From positions 62,001 through 126,000 of the forward strand of contig NZ_JAARML010000008.1 of NCBI RefSeq assembly GCF_011759375.1: a stretch of 64,000 nt of DNA. The letters run 5' to 3'. This document shows, piece by piece, positions 26,640-35,865 of this stretch. The notes under the pieces were generated by a model, which searched no databases, was not told the DNA's origin, and saw only the letters and a program-made list of their open reading frames with translations. Position 1 is the stretch's first letter; each line of letters starts with the position of its first letter. The DNA is from Paraflavitalea devenefica. GTDB lineage: Bacteria; Bacteroidota; Bacteroidia; Chitinophagales; Chitinophagaceae. The translations under genes were made by a program, and so were the position numbers.

Positions 26640-28064
26640 ATGCGCCACACAAGAACAAGAAGACTTGCGTTACTGTATCTGTTTATCTGTACCACTATGT
26701 TGCCAAACCTGGTAAAAGGGCAGCCGGCCAAACCATCACCTGGTAAGGACCTGGCGGCCCTGCAACAGGCTTTTGTTGATCTCCGCTTCGGCATGTTTAT
26801 CCATTTTAATATTCCGACGTATATGGACCAGGACTGGGCCGATCCCGAAGCCTCCCCTGCCATTTTCAATCCCACGAAACTGGATTGTAACCAATGGGCC
26901 AAAGCAGCGAAGGCCGCCAATATGACTTATGGCTGTCTGACCACTAAGCACCACAGCGGTTTTGCCATCTGGGATACGAAGACGACTGATTATAATGTAA
27001 TGAACAGCCCTTTTAAGAAAGACGTGGTGAAAGAGTATGTGAATGCTTTCCGGGCCAACGGGCTGAAGGTGATGTTGTATTATTCTATCCTCGACACACA
27101 TCATAAGTTGCGTCCGGGACAGATCACCCAAAAGCATATTGACATGGTGAAAGCCCAGCTTACAGAGCTGCTGACGAATTACGGAGAGATCAGTGCGCTG
27201 ATCATTGACGGGTGGGATGCTCCCTGGTCAAGGATCTCCTATGATGATATTCCGTTCGGGGAAATGTATACCCTGATCAAATCCATCCAGCCCAATTGCC
27301 TGGTGATGGACCTGAACGCCGCCAAGTATCCTGCCGAGGCACTGTATTATACAGATATTAAATCCTACGAACAGGGTGCGGGCCAGCATATTTCCAAAGA
27401 AAGCAATAAGCTGGCTGCCTTGTCGTGCCTGCCCATTAATGATAACTGGTTCTGGAAAACATCTTTCCCTTCCAGACCGGTGAAAGAGCCGGCGAAACTG
27501 GTAAACGATAATATTATCCCTTTCAATAATGCCTATTGCAATTTCATTTTGAATGTAGCGCCCAACCGCGACGGACTGATTGACGAGAATGCGGTAGCTG
27601 CTTTGAAGGAGATCGGCAAGCTGTGGAAACACCAGGGGCCTACACAAAAGCTGCCTGCTGCTGATGCGCCTATTATTGCCCACAATATGGCGAAACACCA
27701 GGCTACCAATTCCAGTTGGAGTGATGATATGTGGATCATGGATTTTGCCACGGACGACGATTTTGGCAAGCCCTGGATATCCAATGCCACGGTAAAACAA
27801 CCCTGGTTCGAAGTGGATTTTAAATACAGCCGGCCATTTTCTGCTATTGTTATTGCAGAGGCAGGAAGAAGACCGCGCATTAAGAAGTACAGGCTGGAAT
27901 ATTATGCGGATGGCGCCTGGAAGCCGATCGTTGCGGGCGAAAATACCGGCAAGATTAAGGTACACCGCTTTCAACCCGTTACCGGGGAGCGCGTAAGGAT
28001 CCTGATCGATGCTTTTGATGCCCCTCCACAGATTGCAGAGTTTGGTGTATTTAATGAAAAATAG
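26640..28064 (+). CDS. GH29 alpha-L-fucosidase with C-terminal F5/8-type domain
   Basis: A 474-residue exported enzyme (signal peptide to about residue 27). GH29 features are LRFGMFIHFNIPTYMDQDW near 48-66, TTKHHSGFAIWDTKTTDYN near 101-119, and YGEISALIIDGWDAP near 181-195 with Asp190 as likely nucleophile. The last 110 residues form an F5/8 type C-like module (WFEVDFKYSRPFSAIVIAEA). It is divergent in sequence from the first GH29 of the locus, so the two may act on different fucose linkages. It ends the operon and a terminator follows. Confidence 0.9.
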   Translation: MRHTRTRRLALLYLFICTTMLPNLVKGQPAKPSPGKDLAALQQAFVDLRFGMFIHFNIPTYMDQDWADPEASPAIFNPTKLDCNQWAKAAKAANMTYGCLTTKHHSGFAIWDTKTTDYNVMNSPFKKDVVKEYVNAFRANGLKVMLYYSILDTHHKLRPGQITQKHIDMVKAQLTELLTNYGEISALIIDGWDAPWSRISYDDIPFGEMYTLIKSIQPNCLVMDLNAAKYPAEALYYTDIKSYEQGAGQHISKESNKLAALSCLPINDNWFWKTSFPSRPVKEPAKLVNDNIIPFNNAYCNFILNVAPNRDGLIDENAVAALKEIGKLWKHQGPTQKLPAADAPIIAHNMAKHQATNSSWSDDMWIMDFATDDDFGKPWISNATVKQPWFEVDFKYSRPFSAIVIAEAGRRPRIKKYRLEYYADGAWKPIVAGENTGKIKVHRFQPVTGERVRILIDAFDAPPQIAEFGVFNEK

Positions 28065-28104
28065 TCTGAACCACGATTTATAGGATTGAAAGGATTCACA
28101 GGAT
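28065..28104. repeat. CTGAACC nonamer element, copy 1
   Basis: After TCTGAACC come 9-bp units of the type GATTTATAG, GATTGAAAG, GATTCACAG. The same opening and the same 9-bp period recur at 30451-30488. It sits between the GH29 stop codon and its terminator. Confidence 0.7.
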
Positions 28105-28110
28105 ATTAAA

Positions 28111-28134
28111 GCAGGCTTAGCGGCCTGCTTTTTT
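28111..28134 (+). terminator. Rho-independent terminator of the fucosidase locus
   Basis: GCAGGC and GCCTGC form a 6-bp stem with a 6-base loop followed by six T residues. It is 46 bp past the second GH29 stop codon. Confidence 0.85.
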
Positions 28135-28148
28135 GTTGTTTGCGGATA

Positions 28149-28634
28149 CTATCCTGTTACAGAGACGAGCAGGCGTTCCAGTTCCAGTCGTATTTCCTGT
28201 AAGGTGTCAGGGGAAAAGCCATCTTTTTTGGGGTCTAATGCAAGCACCAAACGCAGGCTTTTGTACAACTCCAGCGATTGAGTGGTTATTCCGCCGCCGG
28301 CAGCAGATACTTTGCTTTTTACATAAAGCTGCGCCTTATCAAGTGAATGGATCTTTTCTCCTTCACCTGACATAGGACTGCGGTAATACTGGGTGATGGT
28401 TTTGGAAGTTTCATCAATCACTATTTTATAGATCCTTTTTCTGCTGATCAGGTCAACATATTGGGTTACCAGCAAAAGAGCTCCGGCCCAATAAAAAGTG
28501 TCTGAAATATTGATAAAATCATTACCAAAAAGCTGGTCATACAAAATAATGATGAAAAAGATACCGGCGGCAATACTCCATTGCTTCAGTATATGCGGCC
28601 AATAGCTTTTCCTTCCTGTGGTGTAAGTGGTCAT
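28149..28634 (-). CDS. Small membrane protein of unknown function
   Basis: A 161-residue protein with two hydrophobic helices in the N-terminal half (about residues 18-36 and 45-62), a short basic loop after them (ISRKRIYK), and a soluble C-terminal half. The latter has a beta-type segment (YKIVIDETSKTITQYYRSPM) like the PH-like domains that often follow two-helix anchors. I do not recognise a named family. It is convergent with the fucosidase locus and shows no operon partner. Likely real because it is a complete frame with good membrane topology; function unknown. Confidence 0.6.
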   Translation of the reverse strand: MTTYTTGRKSYWPHILKQWSIAAGIFFIIILYDQLFGNDFINISDTFYWAGALLLVTQYVDLISRKRIYKIVIDETSKTITQYYRSPMSGEGEKIHSLDKAQLYVKSKVSAAGGGITTQSLELYKSLRLVLALDPKKDGFSPDTLQEIRLELERLLVSVTG

Positions 28635-29055
28635 GGGGTTGGGAAGGAATTAAAAATCCTATATATGAATATACACTTAATTGGCAAGATTATAAAGTAA
28701 TCATCCGAACCGGCATGCTGTCAATGCAGAAGAAATTAAGAAGATATTATATGCAAACTTACTCTTATAAGTAGCCGCGTACGGAGGTCTTCCCTACCGG
28801 TTACATTATTTTTAACCTTTTATTTTAAAATACCACGAAGGGGGTATTGGTAGAATGCATTATTCCCTTATTTTTGTCTCGGTTTTTCATAGGATATTGG
28901 ATTTTAAAACGGGGCTGTATTTTTATGCTGGCCCTTTTTTATTGCCTATACCTTACGTAATTCTACGCATAACCATTGCTGGTCCTGACTTCCGTCTTAT
29001 TTTCTCCCTTTTTACTTCCACTTGTCCGCAGGTTTTTCTTTGTTGCTGTCATTAC
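28635..29055. other. Intergenic region with no recognised gene
   Basis: About 420 bp between two minus-strand genes. A plus-strand frame of 100 codons at 28855 shows no family resemblance and overlaps the next gene's end. No array, hairpin terminator or promoter box was convincing. Confidence 0.5.
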
Positions 29056-29628
29056 TTATGCCTGGCTTTTTTCATAATGGAGGCAGATGACGCCGGAAGT
29101 GAAAGCGTGGGAAGTTACCAGTTTCAGGTTTTTCCGGTCTTTTCCCCCTTTGAATAAGGGCATACCGTTTCCCAGCAAGATGGGATTCACAAACAACCAG
29201 TAGTCATCTACCAGGTTGGCTGCCGATAGCAACTGGCCAATGGAAGGGCTGCCAAAGATGACGATCTCTTTCCCGCTTCCCTGTTTAAGTTTGCCTATCT
29301 CCTCCTCTATGTTCTCACTGATGATGGTGGTATTGGGCAGGTTTTGCCCTTTCATTGTTGTAGACACTACCACTTTGCGCACTTTTTTGTACCAGGTAGC
29401 ATGTTTAATATCATGTTTGGTGGCATTAGGCTGATCGGCAGCAGTTGGCCAGTACCCCTCCATCAGCTCAAAGGTTTTCCGTCCGTACAAAGCGGTATCT
29501 GCTTCATCGGTACGGTTTCCTGCATAGTCGAATATTTCCTCATCTACCTTGACCCAATCTATTTCATCATTTGGTCCGGCCACAAAGCCGTCCAGTGATA
29601 CGTGCATGAACCATACAATCTTTTTCAT
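29056..29628 (-). CDS. Dihydrofolate reductase family protein (RibD C-terminal domain type)
   Basis: A 190-residue soluble protein. It opens KKIVWFMHVSLDGFVAGPND, the standard start of the YyaP/YwjB-like RibD_C family, followed by ADTALYGRKTFELMEGYWP, a central KVVVSTTM strand, and GKEIVIFGSPSIGQLL near 120-135 for the nucleotide loop. The end is WLFVNPILLGNGMPLF. These are NADPH-binding oxidoreductases related to DHFR and RibD; true dihydrofolate reduction is not expected and the substrate is unknown. Single gene, no operon context. Confidence 0.88.
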   Translation of the reverse strand: MKKIVWFMHVSLDGFVAGPNDEIDWVKVDEEIFDYAGNRTDEADTALYGRKTFELMEGYWPTAADQPNATKHDIKHATWYKKVRKVVVSTTMKGQNLPNTTIISENIEEEIGKLKQGSGKEIVIFGSPSIGQLLSAANLVDDYWLFVNPILLGNGMPLFKGGKDRKNLKLVTSHAFTSGVICLHYEKSQA

Positions 29629-29735
29629 GGCTATATTTTTTTATAGCCTGCAAATTAGCCAGGAAATACTTCCGGGAGGGGGTGTCAGTACGACTTTAAA
29701 GAGGTTGATTGCGGCAATTAGTTTAACCAATTTTA

Positions 29736-30428
29736 TTACACCGTCTTTTTCAGTTGCCAGAAGCTGATGGTCCTTCTTTTGGTGAAGCCCATGTATTCAT
29801 AGAGACCGATGGCGCGCTGGTTGGTTTCCAGTACATGCAGGAAGGGAATATTGCCCTGGTCGAGGTTGGTATTGCAGAGATGCGCGATGAGGTGTTGGGC
29901 GTATTTGCGGCCGGTATATTCCGGATCGGTGCAGATGGCGCTGATCTCCGTAAGTTCTTCCAGCCGCATGCGTTCACCGGCAATAGCTACCAGCTTGTCC
30001 TGCTGCCATATACCATAGTAGCTGCCCAGGCGGCGGGTATTGTGCTCGTAATAGCCGGGCTGTACTTTCTGAATGAGATTATACATATCATTACTGTGTA
30101 CTTCTGTCAGGCGGGCTATGGACACTTCACCATCCGGAGGGGAGACAGCCGCCTGGTTGATCATTTGCGCACAGGGCAGCTCTTTGAGTAAAGTCCAGTG
30201 AGCCGGTAAAGATGGTAACTCTCCTATCAGGAAAAAGACCTCTCCTGCTTCCAGGAACTCATCCAATGCAATTATGCTTTCTTTAGCTGCCGGATCATAA
30301 GCAGCAAAAGGCAGGATGCCACGTTGGTAGCGTTTCACACGCTTTGTGCCAATAGCAAAGGATTGCTGTACGCCGGTGAGCGCCCACCAGGCAGGATTGT
30401 CCAGCTTTGCAAATGGATCATGGCTCAT
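29736..30428 (-). CDS. GNAT family N-acetyltransferase (FR47-like)
   Basis: A 230-residue protein. The C-terminal half is a GNAT fold: SIARLTEVHSNDMYNLIQKV, LVAIAGERM, TEISAICTDPEYTGRKYAQH (the acetyl-CoA binding region, with a degenerate Q/RxxGxA as TGRKYA), and ETNQRAIGLYEYMGFTKRRT at the end. The N-terminal half (PAWWALTGVQQSFAIG) is typical of FR47-like acetyltransferases in Bacteroidota. It transfers acetyl from acetyl-CoA to an unknown amine. Confidence 0.88.
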   Translation of the reverse strand: MSHDPFAKLDNPAWWALTGVQQSFAIGTKRVKRYQRGILPFAAYDPAAKESIIALDEFLEAGEVFFLIGELPSLPAHWTLLKELPCAQMINQAAVSPPDGEVSIARLTEVHSNDMYNLIQKVQPGYYEHNTRRLGSYYGIWQQDKLVAIAGERMRLEELTEISAICTDPEYTGRKYAQHLIAHLCNTNLDQGNIPFLHVLETNQRAIGLYEYMGFTKRRTISFWQLKKTV

Positions 30429-30450
30429 GGTGCAATATTATTCAAAATTG

Positions 30451-30488
30451 TCTGAACCGGGATTGGGAGGATTGTATGGATTCAAGGG
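30451..30488. repeat. CTGAACC nonamer element, copy 2
   Basis: TCTGAACC followed by GGGATTGGG, AGGATTGTA, TGGATTCAA in 9-bp register. It matches the element at 28065 in opening and in period but not base for base. Confidence 0.65.
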
Positions 30489-30495
30489 AAAGGGT

Positions 30496-30560
30496 AGCCC
30501 CTATGGGGCAAAATACATTTGTAATGTTTCTTTCTACAAAGCGGAAGCCCCTCTGGGGCT
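30496..30560. repeat. AGCCCC hairpin pair with TACAAA spacer
   Basis: Two short hairpins, AGCCCCTATGGGGC (30496-30509) and AGCCCCTCTGGGGCT (30546-30560), separated by a spacer with a TACATTTGTA palindrome and TTTCTTTCTACAAA. The layout resembles dispersed repeats I associate with Bacteroidota genomes. Only this one block occurs here. Confidence 0.65.
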
Positions 30561-30744
30561 GGATACCCTGTAAGTAGTATTGCGGGGTATTATGTAAAGT
30601 ATTATATTGCATATACTATCTATCAGTCTACTACCCTCCCTATTGTTTACAGTCTCCATTTATCCTGCTATCTACCCCTGGCTAACTACTTCCAATAGCT
30701 GATTCTTTACCCGCCCCGCTTTTAATGACCTTAAACCTTATGCC

Positions 30745-33700
30745 ATGCGCATACTACTGCCTGCTATGTACTCATTGCTGATCGCAATCGTGTATCAGCC
30801 CTTCACCACCTCTGTTGCTACTTATCACCGCCAATCACCGCCAAACGACTGGTATACTGCTGCCTTAGCCCATATCCGGCAGGAGCAGCGTAGCGAGACA
30901 GTAAGCACCTATAACCCGTTGCCCGTGTACCTGGCTTCCGATAGTGTGCTGGAAGGTCCCGGGCGGGCTGAAGCGACCTTCGGCGCTTCCGTGGCCGGGG
31001 CAGGTGATGTAAATGGTGATGGGTATTCTGATGTAATTATTGGCGCGCCATTGTATGATAGCCTGTATGCCGAAGAGGGCCGTGCGTATGTGTATTATGG
31101 TACCCCTTCCGGTCTGCCGGTTATTCCCAGCCTTAGTTTATCTTATCACAGCAATACTGACGGGCATGAACATTTCGGATCGGCCGTATCCGGCGCGGGT
31201 GATATCAATGGCGATGGTTATGCCGATATCATCATAGGGGCCCCTTTTGCCAGCGATGATGGTTATGAACTAGCCATTGGCCATGCCCTGGTGTATTATG
31301 GCTCAGCCACCGGCATTCCTGCCACGGCAGATACGATCCTGAAAGGCGATATGCCTTTTGCTTTTTATGGTATATCCGTAGCAGGCGCAGGAGATATCAA
31401 TGGCGACGGTTATTCAGATGTAATCGTGGGTGCTTCAGAGTATGGCTATACAATTGGTTTTCCCAATGGGTCCAGGGGTCGGGTATTCGTGTATTACGGA
31501 TCACCTGCCGGTTTGCAGGCAAGCGATTATGTAGAGGGTGATCAGTATTTAAGCATGTTTGGCAAACTGGTGGCAGGTGCAGGCGATGTGAATGGGGATG
31601 GCTATTCGGATATTGCGGTCAGTGCGCCCAACTACCATGTTTATGCACCGAATGCCGATGGCGCTGTGTTTATCTACCACGGTTCCGATACCGGGCTTAC
31701 TACTACCTATGCCAATCTATTTACCAATGCACAACCCATAGCAGCTACAGGCTTCAGTCAGTCAATGGCTGGTGGCGGCGACCTGGATGGCGATGGCTAT
31801 ACAGATCTGGTGCTGAGCCAGCCTTTTTATTATGACGATCCTTTCAATAATCCCACGCATACTATTGCCCGCCTGCTGATCTATTATGGTTCGGCTACGG
31901 GACTTCCGGCAAGTCCGGTTATCCTGGACAGTACCGGTCGGCCGGGTCTGGCCCTGGGTGGTCCTATAGGCCATGCCGGTGATGTGAATGGGGATGGCTT
32001 TGCAGATATTGCGGTGGCCGGCGCCGATACAAATACCCATGCCCATGCCAGCCGGCTATTGTTGTACCATGGCGCTGCAGCGGGTTTGACAGATACCCTT
32101 TTTGACGTAATCGATACAGCGGCCCATGTGCCTGTGCCGGTATTGGCCGGAGCCGGTGATGTGAATGGTGACGGCTATGCCGATATTGTTATGGGAGAGC
32201 CGGCATACGACGCTGGCGACAGTACAAATGCCGGCAGGGCCTATATGTATCATGGTGCCCCCGATAGCATTGACGAGCCGCCTGCTGTTACCTTCGATAG
32301 TCCGGGTAATACGGTGATCGGCTTTGGCAGGTCTGTTCAATATGCCGGCGATATTAATGGCGACGGTTATTCGGATGTGGTGATCGGTGATCCCAATTTC
32401 ATCAAAGGCATGACGAATTATGAAGGCAGGGCTTATGTGTATTATGGATCGGCCAGTGGTTTGCCACCGGTACCGGATGTAACGCTGGATGTGAATAATC
32501 CCAACTGCAAACTGGGCTGGGCGGTAGCGGGCGCCGGGGATGTGAATGGCGATGGCTATGCCGATGTGATGATAGGTGCTCCCCGGTATAATGACACGGA
32601 AGGAGGCGTATTTGTGTATTATGGTTCGGCAGCCGGATTGGTCAATACGCCTGATACGATCTCTACGGGACTGCCCAATTACTACCTGGGCTATGCCATT
32701 GCCGGTGCGGGCGATGTGAACGGAGATGGCTATGACGATGTACTGGTGAGTGCTTATAATGATATTGTTACAGTTGATACGGGAAAGGTGTTGGTGTATT
32801 ATGGCGCTGCAAGTGGCTTACCGCCCACGCCCAATCTTATACTGCAGGGCGTTAATGAAACAGATAAGGCCGGCTTTGGCCGCTCTGTAGCCAGCGCGGG
32901 CGATGTAAATGGCGATGGCTATGGGGATGTTGTGATTGGCGCTCCTTATTCCAACGATGGCAGCAATACCCTTGAGGGAAGGGCTTATGTGTTTTTGGGA
33001 TCGGGCACGGGATTGTCGGCCACGCCGGCTGCCATCCTTGATAATGCCAACCAGGACTATGCTTTCTTTGGCAGCGTGGTGGCCGGCGCCGGTGATATTA
33101 ATGGGGATGGCTATACGGATGTACTGGTGAATGCACCGGAGTATAACAATGGTTCGGGTATCGGCAGGGCCTTTATTTACCTGGGATCAGGTTCCGGCAT
33201 CAGCGCTACCCCATCCGATACCTTAATTGGCAACGATCCGTCGAATACGCACCTGGGCCATACAGTTGCCAGCGCCGGTGATGTGAACAGCGATGGTTAT
33301 GCAGATGTGCTGGTGACAGATGAGCAATTTGATACCAGAGGGATTGTATTGTTGTTTAAAGGTTCGCCTACCGGTCTGGAAGCTGTGCCGGACAGTATTG
33401 ATGGCAACATTGATCAGTATAGCGGTTCTTTTGGTTCTGCTGCCGTCACCGCCGGTGATGTGAATGCCGATGGATTTTCGGATATACTGATAGGTAATTT
33501 GTTATACAATACCATTGGCCGGGTGTATTTGTATTATGGTAACCAATATGGCGGCCAGCGTAATAACCTGCGGTTGTACAATGCCAATCTTACTACGCCT
33601 TTAAGTGCGCTGAATATAACAGAGCCTAATATAGGGGCAGGATTGTTTGTGCAATCGCCCCAGGGCAGGCAAAAAGGCAGGCTGGTATGGGAAACACGCG

Positions 33701-34476
33701 CTGTGGGTAATGCCTTCAGTGGTGTACCTGTTACGAATAGTACCAGCTATAGCGGACGACAAGCTACTTTCACCAACCTGGGATTAACCGGCACCGAATT
33801 AAAGAATGAGGTGTCTAAAACCGGCAAGGCCACCTTGCTGCGGGCGCGCGTGGAATATGATCCTGTTACGGCACTTACCGGGCAGCGGTATGGCCCCTGG
33901 CGGTATCCGCTGGGCATTGGCCGGTCGGCAGGCATCCTGTTGCCGCTGGACATCCTCACGTTTACCGGTGTGAAGCAAGGCCGGGAAGTATTGTTAAAAT
34001 GGACGGTAGCTTCCTATGAAGCTGGTGTGCAGTATACGCTGGAGCGCAGTGCCGATGGCCGTCATTATATTCCCCTGCATACAACAGCCGCTAAACCGGG
34101 TGTCACGTATTACCAATGGCGGGATGAGCAGCCATTGTGGGGCAAGAATTATTTCCGGCTGGTGGTGGATGATGGCGTTCATCAAAAACATACCAGGGCG
34201 GTGGTGCTGGTATTTGAGGAAACACGCTCCTGGGTTATTTATCCTAATCCGGTGCGGGCAGGTCAGGCATTGACGATACAGTTGCCGGCGGCTACCGGCG
34301 CCCTAACCGCTCAACTGACAGATGGCCATGGGCGGGTCGTGAAGCAGCAGCATTACGCGGCCAGTAATGGGTTGATCAGGATGGGGACGCAGGGATTGGC
34401 GGCGGGGCATTATAACCTGATCATCAGAACGGGCGGGAAGATTATTACGAAGAATGTTGTGGTGTTGGAGCGGTGA
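30745..34476 (+). CDS. FG-GAP repeat (integrin-like propeller) protein with T9SS sorting domain
   Basis: A 1243-residue exported protein. I count 14 FG-GAP repeats with the calcium-binding core GDVNGDGYSDVIIGAP or close variants (for example GDINGDGYADIIIGAP). Fourteen repeats would build two seven-bladed propellers. Repeats 5 (GDLDGDGY), 13 (GDVNSDGY) and 14 (GDVNADGF) are the most degraded. A linker of about 150 residues with a fibronectin-like segment (VLLKWTVASYEAGVQYTLER) follows. The C-terminal 80 residues are a T9SS type A tail (VIYPNPVRAGQALTIQLP ending IITKNVVVLER). It should be secreted and anchored on the surface or released. Adhesion is a guess. Confidence 0.88.
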   Translation: MRILLPAMYSLLIAIVYQPFTTSVATYHRQSPPNDWYTAALAHIRQEQRSETVSTYNPLPVYLASDSVLEGPGRAEATFGASVAGAGDVNGDGYSDVIIGAPLYDSLYAEEGRAYVYYGTPSGLPVIPSLSLSYHSNTDGHEHFGSAVSGAGDINGDGYADIIIGAPFASDDGYELAIGHALVYYGSATGIPATADTILKGDMPFAFYGISVAGAGDINGDGYSDVIVGASEYGYTIGFPNGSRGRVFVYYGSPAGLQASDYVEGDQYLSMFGKLVAGAGDVNGDGYSDIAVSAPNYHVYAPNADGAVFIYHGSDTGLTTTYANLFTNAQPIAATGFSQSMAGGGDLDGDGYTDLVLSQPFYYDDPFNNPTHTIARLLIYYGSATGLPASPVILDSTGRPGLALGGPIGHAGDVNGDGFADIAVAGADTNTHAHASRLLLYHGAAAGLTDTLFDVIDTAAHVPVPVLAGAGDVNGDGYADIVMGEPAYDAGDSTNAGRAYMYHGAPDSIDEPPAVTFDSPGNTVIGFGRSVQYAGDINGDGYSDVVIGDPNFIKGMTNYEGRAYVYYGSASGLPPVPDVTLDVNNPNCKLGWAVAGAGDVNGDGYADVMIGAPRYNDTEGGVFVYYGSAAGLVNTPDTISTGLPNYYLGYAIAGAGDVNGDGYDDVLVSAYNDIVTVDTGKVLVYYGAASGLPPTPNLILQGVNETDKAGFGRSVASAGDVNGDGYGDVVIGAPYSNDGSNTLEGRAYVFLGSGTGLSATPAAILDNANQDYAFFGSVVAGAGDINGDGYTDVLVNAPEYNNGSGIGRAFIYLGSGSGISATPSDTLIGNDPSNTHLGHTVASAGDVNSDGYADVLVTDEQFDTRGIVLLFKGSPTGLEAVPDSIDGNIDQYSGSFGSAAVTAGDVNADGFSDILIGNLLYNTIGRVYLYYGNQYGGQRNNLRLYNANLTTPLSALNITEPNIGAGLFVQSPQGRQKGRLVWETRAVGNAFSGVPVTNSTSYSGRQATFTNLGLTGTELKNEVSKTGKATLLRARVEYDPVTALTGQRYGPWRYPLGIGRSAGILLPLDILTFTGVKQGREVLLKWTVASYEAGVQYTLERSADGRHYIPLHTTAAKPGVTYYQWRDEQPLWGKNYFRLVVDDGVHQKHTRAVVLVFEETRSWVIYPNPVRAGQALTIQLPAATGALTAQLTDGHGRVVKQQHYAASNGLIRMGTQGLAAGHYNLIIRTGGKIITKNVVVLER

Positions 34477-34535
34477 GGGAAGTTAGCAGGGCTTTTGTTT
34501 CGGTGAGGAAGAACTTTTAATTTTACCTTACCTAT

Positions 34536-35729
34536 ATGAAGCCATTAATTCTCACCAAAGCACAAGCCAGAAAGATCATCCTCCACGCGGCAGGGCTGTC
34601 TCAACGGGCGCCCTTTGGAAAGGGCCGCGAGGCGGTATACAAACTCATCGACCATCTTGGTTTTGTTCAGATCGATGCCAATTATGTCGTTGAGCGTGCA
34701 CATCACCATGCTATTGCATCGCGCGTACCTGACTATAAATTGGAATGGCTGAACGAACTACAGGCGGATGGAAGGATCTTTGAATTCTTTACCTCCGATG
34801 CGGGATATATTCCCATGCACGACTTCCACTTTTCACTGTCCGTAAAGGAGGGCTTTTTATCCAACAGAAAGCCCCTGACACAGGCCGAGATCAATCTTAT
34901 GAACAGGGTACTGGACAGGATTGCGCGCGAAGGGCCACTGACGGTAAAGGATTTTGAAAATGATCGCCTGGAGGCCAGTTCAGGCTGGTGGGACTGGCGA
35001 CCATCTAAGATAGCGCTTGAGCGATTGTACCTGGACGGAAGACTGATGGTGACGAGAGGCAAAGATTTCCAGAAAGTATATGACCTGCCTATGAATATTA
35101 TCCCGGATGATATTGATACAGCGAAGCCAACACCAGAAGCGTTTGCCAGGTATATTATCCGGCGTTCATTGCAATCCCTGGGTATCGCTTATGTAAAGGA
35201 GATGGCCTGGCGTGCCCGTCGCGTGAAGGGTCATTTAGTAAAAACGGAGTTGGAAAAACTCGTAGCGGAGGGTGAAGTTTGCCCCGTTGTGATTGAAGGT
35301 CTTAAAACCTCCCCGCTCTACATGTTGCCCGCTTATAAAAACAAAAAGATCCAGTTGTCTGATGATGCGTTTATTCTTTCTCCATTCGATGTATTGAATG
35401 TCTTCAGACATCGGTTAAGGGATTTTTTTGATTTCGACTACCAGATAGAATGTTTTGTGCCCGAGGCTAAGCGGAAATACGGATACTTCTCCTTACCAGT
35501 ATTGGTGGGTGATACTTTTGTCGCCCGGATGGATTCAAAGACCGATCGAAAACAACAGGTATTAACCATCCACAATCTGCACTTCGAGCCGCTGAAGCTA
35601 AGCAAGCCCATGATCGACAAGATCATTGATGCCATTCAAACATTTGTAAAATTCAACCAGTGCCGGGATATTATCATTAAGAAGTCAAATAACAAGCAGT
35701 ATCTTAAGGCTATCAGGGATGGTTTCTGA
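34536..35729 (+). CDS. YcaQ/AlkX-family DNA glycosylase (winged-helix HTH_42)
   Basis: A 397-residue soluble protein. Near its start it carries the QxD motif of the family, Gln45-Ile46-Asp47 in FVQIDANYVVERAHHHA, the residues shown in E. coli YcaQ to be needed for unhooking interstrand crosslinks. Winged-helix modules follow (ALERLYLDGRLMVTRGKDFQ; VKTELEKLVAEGEVCPV), and SPFDVLNVFRHRLRDFFDFD and YFSLPVLVGDTFVARMD match the conserved C-terminal region. It likely repairs alkylation or crosslink damage. Stand-alone gene. Family strong; activity inferred from homology. Confidence 0.88.
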   Translation: MKPLILTKAQARKIILHAAGLSQRAPFGKGREAVYKLIDHLGFVQIDANYVVERAHHHAIASRVPDYKLEWLNELQADGRIFEFFTSDAGYIPMHDFHFSLSVKEGFLSNRKPLTQAEINLMNRVLDRIAREGPLTVKDFENDRLEASSGWWDWRPSKIALERLYLDGRLMVTRGKDFQKVYDLPMNIIPDDIDTAKPTPEAFARYIIRRSLQSLGIAYVKEMAWRARRVKGHLVKTELEKLVAEGEVCPVVIEGLKTSPLYMLPAYKNKKIQLSDDAFILSPFDVLNVFRHRLRDFFDFDYQIECFVPEAKRKYGYFSLPVLVGDTFVARMDSKTDRKQQVLTIHNLHFEPLKLSKPMIDKIIDAIQTFVKFNQCRDIIIKKSNNKQYLKAIRDGF

Positions 35730-35759
35730 CAAGTATAGTATAATATCATCAGTTGCCTT

Positions 35760-35858
35760 TGCTTCGACAGCAGTACTTGTCCCTCTATGCGGGATTTCTC
35801 ACCCGTTTTGCTTGTTGATAAGGCAAGAGCGTGTGGCGGGTTCGAAATGACAAAGAAG
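35760..35858. repeat. Possible dispersed repeat with ATTTCGAACC / GAGAAATC arms
   Basis: On the minus strand this gap reads CATTTCGAACCCGCCACACG, then after about 25 bases GGGTGAGAAATCCCGCATAG, and then GACAAGTACTGCTGTCGAAG. The pattern recalls dispersed Bacteroidota repeats of the ATTTCGA...GAGAAATC type. Only one copy is in the window, so this is tentative. Confidence 0.35.
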
Positions 35859-35865
35859 GGGGAAG

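Larger units (their letters stand above)
30429..30744. other. Intergenic region holding two stacked repeat elements
   Basis: Between the minus-strand acetyltransferase and the plus-strand FG-GAP gene. It contains the nonamer element at 30451-30488 and, immediately after, the GCCCC hairpin pair at 30496-30560. The rest (30561-30744) shows no gene. Confidence 0.6.

Noticed and set aside
28855..29157. 100-codon plus-strand frame in an intergenic region
   Set aside because: No recognisable motif, and it overlaps the end of the convergent DHFR-family gene.
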